Assembly (NCBI RefSeq): GCF_000513295.1
Contig: NC_023065.1
Location: 3,456,501 to 3,520,500, forward strand
Reading direction: 5' to 3'
Source: Magnetospirillum gryphiswaldense MSR-1 v2
GTDB taxonomy: Bacteria > Pseudomonadota > Alphaproteobacteria > Rhodospirillales > Magnetospirillaceae
DNA: 64,000 nucleotides
Both the position numbers and the translations under genes were made by a program. This document shows positions 59,469-64,000 of this stretch, in pieces. The notes below the pieces were generated by a model, which was not told where the DNA came from, made no database searches, and saw nothing but the letters and a program-made list of their open reading frames with translations. Numbering within the stretch: the stretch's first letter is position 1; each line of letters starts with the position of its first letter.

Positions 59469-60388
59469 CCAGAATCGCCGTCTGCTCGCGTTCGTTTTCC
59501 CGTCATCCCATTCTCAGGGCGGAGTTGCTTCGCCGCTTTCCACAGGCGGAGATTACCTTCAATGATGCCGGTTTGTCGCTTTCGGGGCAGGAACTCATCG
59601 ATTTCGTCCGTGGTCATGATCGGGCAATCACCGCGCTGGAGCGTCTGGACGAGGCGTTTTTCGCGGCATTGCCGGAATTGAGGGTGGTGGGCAAGTACGG
59701 TGTCGGTCTGGACATGATCGACCTGCTGGCCCTACAGCGCCACAATGTGCGGCTTGGATGGGTGGGGGGGGTTAACCGCCGGTCCGTATCGGAATTGGTC
59801 ATTTCCTGCGCAATCGCCTTATTGCGGTACATTCCACAGGGCAACGCGGAAGTGCGCTCGGGGCAATGGCGACAATTGATGGGCCGTCAATTAACCGGGA
59901 AAACCGTCGGTATCGTCGGCTGTGGGCACATTGGGAAGGATCTGGTGACGCTGCTGCGGGCCTTCGATTGCAAGATCCTGGCGCATGACGTCTTGGATTT
60001 TCCGGATTTCTATGCCGCTCATTCCGTGCTTGCCGTGGGATTGGACCATTTGCTGTCGGAATCCGACGTGGTGACCTTGCATTTACCGTTTGATGAATCG
60101 ACCAGCAACATCCTGGGCCACCGCCAATTGGTTCGGATGAAGCCGAATGCTATATTGATCAATGCGGCGCGGGGCGGATTAGTGGACGAGTCGGTGTTGA
60201 AGACGATGCTAGCCGAGGGGCGACTGGGGGGCGCTGCATTCGATGTTTTCAACAACGAACCTCCGGAGGACATGGAATTGTTGCAATTGCCCAATTTTCT
60301 CGCTCTTCCTCATATAGGCGGAAGCGCAGAAGAGGCCGTGCTCGCCATGGGTTTTGCGGCCATCGATGGCCTGGGGGGAGGGGAATGA
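59465..60388 (+). CDS. D-2-hydroxyacid dehydrogenase (phosphoglycerate dehydrogenase-like)
   Basis: A 307-residue enzyme of the D-2-hydroxyacid dehydrogenase family. It has V-G-I-V-G-C-G-H-I-G (NAD site), N-A-A-R-G-G-L-V-D (catalytic Arg) and L-P-H-I-G-G (catalytic His). It would reduce a 2-keto acid or oxidise a hydroxyacid; next to an aldolase it could shape the precursor sugar acid. A G8 tract lies at 59764-59771. ATG overlaps the HAD gene stop. Confidence 0.82.
   Translation: MTRIAVCSRSFSRHPILRAELLRRFPQAEITFNDAGLSLSGQELIDFVRGHDRAITALERLDEAFFAALPELRVVGKYGVGLDMIDLLALQRHNVRLGWVGGVNRRSVSELVISCAIALLRYIPQGNAEVRSGQWRQLMGRQLTGKTVGIVGCGHIGKDLVTLLRAFDCKILAHDVLDFPDFYAAHSVLAVGLDHLLSESDVVTLHLPFDESTSNILGHRQLVRMKPNAILINAARGGLVDESVLKTMLAEGRLGGAAFDVFNNEPPEDMELLQLPNFLALPHIGGSAEEAVLAMGFAAIDGLGGGE
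59764..59771 (+). repeat. Homopolymer G8 tract in hydroxyacid dehydrogenase gene
   Basis: Eight consecutive G's encode parts of Val-Gly-Gly-Val in a loop before the NAD domain. A frameshift here would truncate the enzyme. Variation is untested. Confidence 0.65.
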
Positions 60389-61848
60389 CCCTGCCTCTCC
60401 GTGTTGATAGCGTCAAGCTGTGGTGGTGGAGTCTTCTGGTTGGCTTGTGTCTTGTAGGTTTCCTTTTGTTTTTTCGTCCTGACCGATTGACTCTTGCCGG
60501 GGCATTTGTTGGGGCACTGGCGGTTGTCATCTGTTTAGTGGTGATAATACAATATTTTACTTCACCCGTGCCGCAGGGGTTGCCATTTTTTGCCGGCATG
60601 GCGTTTTTCTATTTAGTTGCTTTTGCAATTCAGCCGTTCCTGGTTGATTTTATTTGGGATAATGGTTCAGATATTAGAATCTATGTTGGTTCCCCTGAAG
60701 TGTTTGAGTTTAATGCTGATAATGTCAGCTTAATATTCGTGGGGATTGTGAGTTTGTTCAGTGGTTTTATTTTTGTGCAGTCGCATGTTCGCCATTGGAT
60801 AGGGTCGCGACATTTAGTGGCAGATCTCTCATGTAACCGCCAAACTTGGCTTGCTTGGGTTTGCATCTTGGCTCATGTGGCTTGGGTTTTACTACCGAAC
60901 AAGTACGGTGCGGGGGCGCTCGATAAGCTTCTGATACCTTTAGGTTTTTTTGGCTTTGGCCTGTCTTTTTTGCTTGCCGTTAAGGGAAGGCTACCAAAAT
61001 ACCATATTATAATAATATTTGGAATACTATTACCATTAAGAATTTATGCCGGTATTAGTATCGGTGCTGCTGTAATGGTTTTGATTGTGCCTGCGTCTAT
61101 TTTATTTATTTTCGCAACGGTAAATAGGCGCCTATTTATTTATTCTGTCGCTACCTTGTCTGCTTTCACAGCTGTTTTTTATCCGTTTTTTGTTACATAC
61201 CGTAGCATTATGGCATGGGAAGTGCCTTCGCCGAGTCTTGAGCGACGCATTGAGGTTTTGGCCGTTTCGTGGCGTGATATGACAACAAAAGAAATTGTAC
61301 AGAAAAATGGAGATATGAAAACAGAATTTGAAGATGATAAATTCGCGCGTGTTTTCAGGCATGTAGCGAGGCGCCTGAATCAGGCGGTCGTTCTGTCTGT
61401 TGTAAAAGAAAAAACTCCGAGTGTCGTACCATATTGGCAGGGTAAGACGTTGTTGCAGGTAGTGACATCCCCTATCCCACGTCTGTTGTGGCCGGAAAAG
61501 CCAAAAGAGGTGCTTGGGAGCTGGTTTGGTAAAACATATGGTTTTATTGATTCTTCAGATCTTTCTATGTCCGTTAATTTACCGTGGTTGGTTGAGGCCT
61601 ACGCGAATTTCGGGTGGTATGGGATTGTCGGAGTTATGTTGCTCTGTGGGGCGTTTCTGGGAACATTAGATGCGACGCTCAATCGCCCTGGGGGCAGTCC
61701 TGTCGAAATTGCATTAGCAGGGGCGGTGATGTTCCCGTTAATTAATCAGGAATCGAACATTAGCTTGACCATGGGGGGGACAATAAATTTCTTAATTTGT
61801 GCCGTCACAATTATAAAAGTGGCTTCGGTAAGAATTAAATCAAAATAG
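60385..61848 (+). CDS. Wzy-like polysaccharide polymerase
   Basis: A 487-residue membrane protein with about eleven or twelve hydrophobic segments and a long loop around residues 300-360. Near the C-terminus is an I-P-R-L-L-W-P-E-K-P segment followed by Y-G-F-I-D and L-V-E-A-Y-A-N-F-G-W-Y-G, a pattern typical of O-antigen polymerases. Wzy joins repeat units in the periplasm. The gene is far more AT-rich than its neighbours from about 60530 onward, indicating recent transfer, as is common for wzy. It overlaps the dehydrogenase gene by ATGA. Confidence 0.75.
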   Translation: MTLPLRVDSVKLWWWSLLVGLCLVGFLLFFRPDRLTLAGAFVGALAVVICLVVIIQYFTSPVPQGLPFFAGMAFFYLVAFAIQPFLVDFIWDNGSDIRIYVGSPEVFEFNADNVSLIFVGIVSLFSGFIFVQSHVRHWIGSRHLVADLSCNRQTWLAWVCILAHVAWVLLPNKYGAGALDKLLIPLGFFGFGLSFLLAVKGRLPKYHIIIIFGILLPLRIYAGISIGAAVMVLIVPASILFIFATVNRRLFIYSVATLSAFTAVFYPFFVTYRSIMAWEVPSPSLERRIEVLAVSWRDMTTKEIVQKNGDMKTEFEDDKFARVFRHVARRLNQAVVLSVVKEKTPSVVPYWQGKTLLQVVTSPIPRLLWPEKPKEVLGSWFGKTYGFIDSSDLSMSVNLPWLVEAYANFGWYGIVGVMLLCGAFLGTLDATLNRPGGSPVEIALAGAVMFPLINQESNISLTMGGTINFLICAVTIIKVASVRIKSK

Positions 61849-62100
61849 CTTTACATTATAATGGTGCTGCTAATTGTAGATTTAGCTAATGGATATTTAG
61901 ATGGTGGCGAAGGATTGATTTAAATGAACTACTTCAGTCTATTAGGAGTAAGAAATCTTTTAAGCGTAGCTGCCGAAGTTTCCAATGTCATTCCATTACG
62001 GGATTGGCAGGGCAACCCGGGAGTAATCCTCAGGCATGATGTTGACCTCGAAATTAAGGCTGCGTACGACTTTTCACGGGTGATTTCAGAGGTAGGGGTT
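60530..62100. other. AT-rich island
   Basis: Base composition drops noticeably compared with the flanks, visible as runs of T and A (for example at 61005-61140). It covers most of the wzy-like gene and the start of the next gene, consistent with a horizontally acquired segment. The 75-base gap at 61849-61923 within it has no gene; it includes a TATAAT (61857-61862) without a convincing -35. Confidence 0.6.
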
Positions 62101-62673
62101 CGGTCGACCTTTTTTTTCCTGGTCACGGGTGAAACATACAACGTCCACTGTCTTTCCGCCCGACGTATGTTGCGGCAAATGGCCGATGAAGGCTTCGAGG
62201 TGGCGCTCCATTTCGACCCTCAGGTCTACGGCGACGCCGACGACGTGGCCCTGGCTCGCCATGCCCGGACCGAAGGCGATATCCTGGCCGACATCATCGG
62301 ACAGCCGGTCAATTCGGTTAGCCTGCACAATCCGTCGGTACACGGCAATTTCCTGCTGCTGGACGGCTGGAACAACGCCTATGATCCAGCCATTTTCGCC
62401 CCCGACCGTTATTTGTCGGATTCTCGCATGCAATTTCGCTCGGACCCGCTTGAATTCGTTGCGCAAGGGGCGGAACGGACGGTTCAACTGCTGTTGCATC
62501 CGTTGCATTACACCCTAGATGGCGACCGCTATCCACAGCCTATGCTGAATTACCTGGAGCGTCAGACCCGTACGGTCGATTCCATATTCCAGGTCAATTC
62601 CGAATATCAAGCACAGGTTGGGGATGGCTTGCTGGATGCCATGGCTCAAGCCCTAGCGTATTGGAAGCTGTGA
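61924..62673 (+). CDS. Polysaccharide deacetylase-like (WbmS-like) protein
   Basis: A 249-residue protein with the deacetylase motif L-R-H-D-V-D-L (residues 38-44 region), R-S-T-F-F-F-L-V and V-A-L-H-F-D-P-Q-V. These match the polysaccharide deacetylase variant seen in WbmS-type O-antigen proteins. It could remove an acetyl group from a sugar. Codon use becomes GC-rich again after about residue 60. No signal peptide is seen, so it probably acts on cytoplasmic intermediates. Confidence 0.7.
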   Translation: MNYFSLLGVRNLLSVAAEVSNVIPLRDWQGNPGVILRHDVDLEIKAAYDFSRVISEVGVRSTFFFLVTGETYNVHCLSARRMLRQMADEGFEVALHFDPQVYGDADDVALARHARTEGDILADIIGQPVNSVSLHNPSVHGNFLLLDGWNNAYDPAIFAPDRYLSDSRMQFRSDPLEFVAQGAERTVQLLLHPLHYTLDGDRYPQPMLNYLERQTRTVDSIFQVNSEYQAQVGDGLLDAMAQALAYWKL

Positions 62674-62677
62674 ACCG

Positions 62678-63631
62678 ATGAAATTATCCATCGTCACCCC
62701 CGCCTTCCGCGAGGCCCGCAACCTGCCGGTGATGTACGATCGCCTGAAGGCGGTGTGCGACGGTGCCGGTCTGGATTGGGAATGGGTGATCGTCGATGAT
62801 CATTCCCCCGATGACACTTTCGCCGTCACCCACGAACTGACCGAGCGTGACCCGCGCGTGCGCGGCATGCGACTGTCGCGCAATTTCGGCAGCCATGCCG
62901 CTATTTCCTGTGGCTTGGCGGCATCGCTGGGCGACGCCGTGGTGATCATGGCCGGCGACCTCCAAGACCCGCCCGAGACCATTCCGGCCCTTTTGGACCA
63001 TTGGCGGCAAGGCGCCCAGATCGTCTGGGCGGTGCGGGCCAAACGCGAGGGGGAGACCGCTTCGACCCTGGCGTTTTCCCGTCTTTATTACTGGTTGATG
63101 CGGCATGTGGCCGGATTGAAGGATACGCCGGCCATGGGCGCGGATTTCTTCCTGATGGATCGGGCGGCGGTGGACGCCTTTGCCCAGTTCGGCGAACGCA
63201 ATGTCAGCATCGTCGCCCTGGTGCAGTGGATGGGGTTTCGGCAGGCTCACATCGAATACGTCAAGGAAGCCCGCTTGCACGGCGTTTCGGGCTGGAATCT
63301 GTCGAAGAAGATTAAGCTGGTCATCGATTCCATGACTTCGTTTTCCTATCTGCCCATCCGCGCCATGTCGGCTATCGGCGTCGGCGTGGCGCTGATCGGC
63401 TTTCTGTACGCTTTGTTCGTGCTGGTGGCGGCGCTGGTGGAACGCTCGGTGCCCGGCTATCCGTCGCTGATGGTGGCGCTGCTGATTCTCAGCGGCTTGC
63501 AAATGGTCATGCTGGGAGTGCTGGGTGAATATATGTGGCGCACCTACGACGAAGGGCGCCGCCGTCCGCGCTGGCTGGTGGAAAGTGCCGTTGGTCGTCT
63601 GCCTGAATCGGGCAAGCCGCCTCAGGGCTGA
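62678..63631 (+). CDS. GT2 glycosyltransferase with two C-terminal membrane segments (GtrB/ArnC-like)
   Basis: A 317-residue dolichyl-phosphate-mannose-synthase-like protein. [10 protein letters not shown] and V-D-D-H-S-P-D are the GT-A blocks, then [10 protein letters not shown] supplies the metal-binding D-x-D-type motif. Two hydrophobic segments near residues 230-255 and 265-290 anchor it. Such enzymes make undecaprenyl-phosphate-linked sugars used by GT-C type transferases, for modifying LPS or O-antigen in the periplasm. Its stop overlaps the convergent acyltransferase by ten bases. Confidence 0.87.
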   Translation: MKLSIVTPAFREARNLPVMYDRLKAVCDGAGLDWEWVIVDDHSPDDTFAVTHELTERDPRVRGMRLSRNFGSHAAISCGLAASLGDAVVIMAGDLQDPPETIPALLDHWRQGAQIVWAVRAKREGETASTLAFSRLYYWLMRHVAGLKDTPAMGADFFLMDRAAVDAFAQFGERNVSIVALVQWMGFRQAHIEYVKEARLHGVSGWNLSKKIKLVIDSMTSFSYLPIRAMSAIGVGVALIGFLYALFVLVAALVERSVPGYPSLMVALLILSGLQMVMLGVLGEYMWRTYDEGRRRPRWLVESAVGRLPESGKPPQG

Positions 63632-64000
63632 GCCCGTGCCGGCGTGCCCCAGGCCCGCGTTCCGCCAGGAATGTCGCGGTTGACCAGGGACATGGCCCCG
63701 ATCACCGCCTTGTCGCCGATGGTGACGCCCTTGGCCACCACGCTGTTGGGGCCGATATAGACGCCCGAGCCGATACTGACCGGGGCCTTGTCGATGGGAT
63801 CCACGCCCAGGCTGGTGCTGCGCCGCACGGTGTCGTGGGTATAGATGTGCACGCCGGCGCTGATGGAACACCAATCGCCGATGATCAGCGGGCCGCCGCT
63901 GCCGTCCAAGATGCAGTTGGGGCCGATCCAGGTGTTTTCACCCACCCGCACGTCACCCAGGATCAGCACACTGTCATAGCACGACGATCCGGCACCGAAG
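63622..64000 (-). CDS. Hexapeptide-repeat acyltransferase, 5' partial
   Basis: The N-terminal part lies beyond the right edge; the frame is open to base 64000. The visible ~125 residues are left-handed beta-helix repeats such as I-G-P-N-C, I-G-D-W-C, I-G-S-G-V and I-G-D-K-A, with H-T-Y-T-H-D near the middle. This pattern is of serine acetyltransferase/WbbJ-type O-acetyltransferases that acetylate sugars. The visible GTG 63969 is internal and not the start. It converges with the GT2 gene. Confidence 0.8.
   Translation of the reverse strand, partial: FGAGSSCYDSVLILGDVRVGENTWIGPNCILDGSGGPLIIGDWCSISAGVHIYTHDTVRRSTSLGVDPIDKAPVSIGSGVYIGPNSVVAKGVTIGDKAVIGAMSLVNRDIPGGTRAWGTPARAQP

Noticed and set aside
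1-64000. CRISPR arrays, tRNA, rRNA, IS elements and phage genes
   Set aside because: No repeat-spacer pattern, cloverleaf sequence, transposase motif or inverted terminal repeats were recognised.

Overview
The window is a dense, GC-rich, gram-negative surface-glycan region. I read it as alphaproteobacterial, most likely Rhodospirillales and Magnetospirillum-like. That rests on codon use, leaderless or weakly spaced starts and the content (an EPS-type winged-helix regulator, a Maf-like protein, a legionaminic-acid set), so genus is inference. I see no rRNA, tRNA, IS element, CRISPR array or housekeeping gene. No gene-free stretch exceeds about 210 bases.

Layout. Left edge (1-2403): the 3' part of an SGNH hydrolase-like gene, a GmhA-type SIS isomerase (minus) and a polysaccharide deacetylase (plus). 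Minus-strand operon (15346 down to 2392): rfbF and rfbG make CDP-4-keto-6-deoxyglucose. They are followed by an RmlC-like epimerase, an SDR with an unusual active site, five glycosyltransferase genes (one a GT2-GT4 fusion), a Wzx-type flippase, a DegT-like protein and a FemAB/GNAT-like protein. Most of these genes overlap at ATGA or TGATG junctions. A 210-bp divergent promoter region (15347-15556) separates this operon from a roughly 48-kb run of about 43 plus-strand genes (15557-63631). Right edge: a hexapeptide-repeat acyltransferase on the minus strand, cut by the window end.

The plus-strand run holds several sugar-modification modules. (1) 17579-20621: dehydrogenase, SDR and DegT aminotransferase, then a winged-helix regulator with its own candidate promoter and operator. 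(2) 24923-35967: a legionaminic-acid type pathway resembling Campylobacter Leg/Ptm: LegC-, LegG-, LegI- and LegF-like enzymes, PtmE/F/A-like enzymes, a PtmG/PseA-like amidotransferase with its HisF/HisH-like partners, a methyltransferase, and a formyltransferase where an acetyltransferase would be expected. (3) A phosphoramidate pathway: a PEP-synthase-like protein at 21431-23734 resembles the L-glutamine kinase Cj1418. At 47356-50997 are homologues of the gamma-glutamyl-CDP-amidate hydrolase (Cj1417), CTP:phosphoglutamine cytidylyltransferase (Cj1416) and cytidine diphosphoramidate kinase (Cj1415), with a Thr-nucleophile alkaline-phosphatase-superfamily protein inserted among them. In Campylobacter jejuni these four enzymes make the donor for capsule O-methyl phosphoramidate. 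(4) 53262-60388: a second apparent CMP-ulosonic-acid module, with a protein fusing an HpcH/HpaI aldolase to a KdsB-like cytidylyltransferase, plus oxidoreductase, HAD phosphatase, D-2-hydroxyacid dehydrogenase and a GT-B-like transferase. (5) Assembly and export: a PglK-type ABC transporter, an AT-rich Wzy-like polymerase, a Maf-like protein, two cobalamin-type radical SAM proteins, several methyltransferases and a sulfotransferase-fold protein.

The most notable inference is a bacterial surface glycan, possibly including flagellin glycan because of the Maf-like gene, that carries an amidino/formyl legionaminate-like sugar and a phosphoramidate group outside the epsilonproteobacteria. Everything here is from reading sequence; no similarity search or structure prediction was run.
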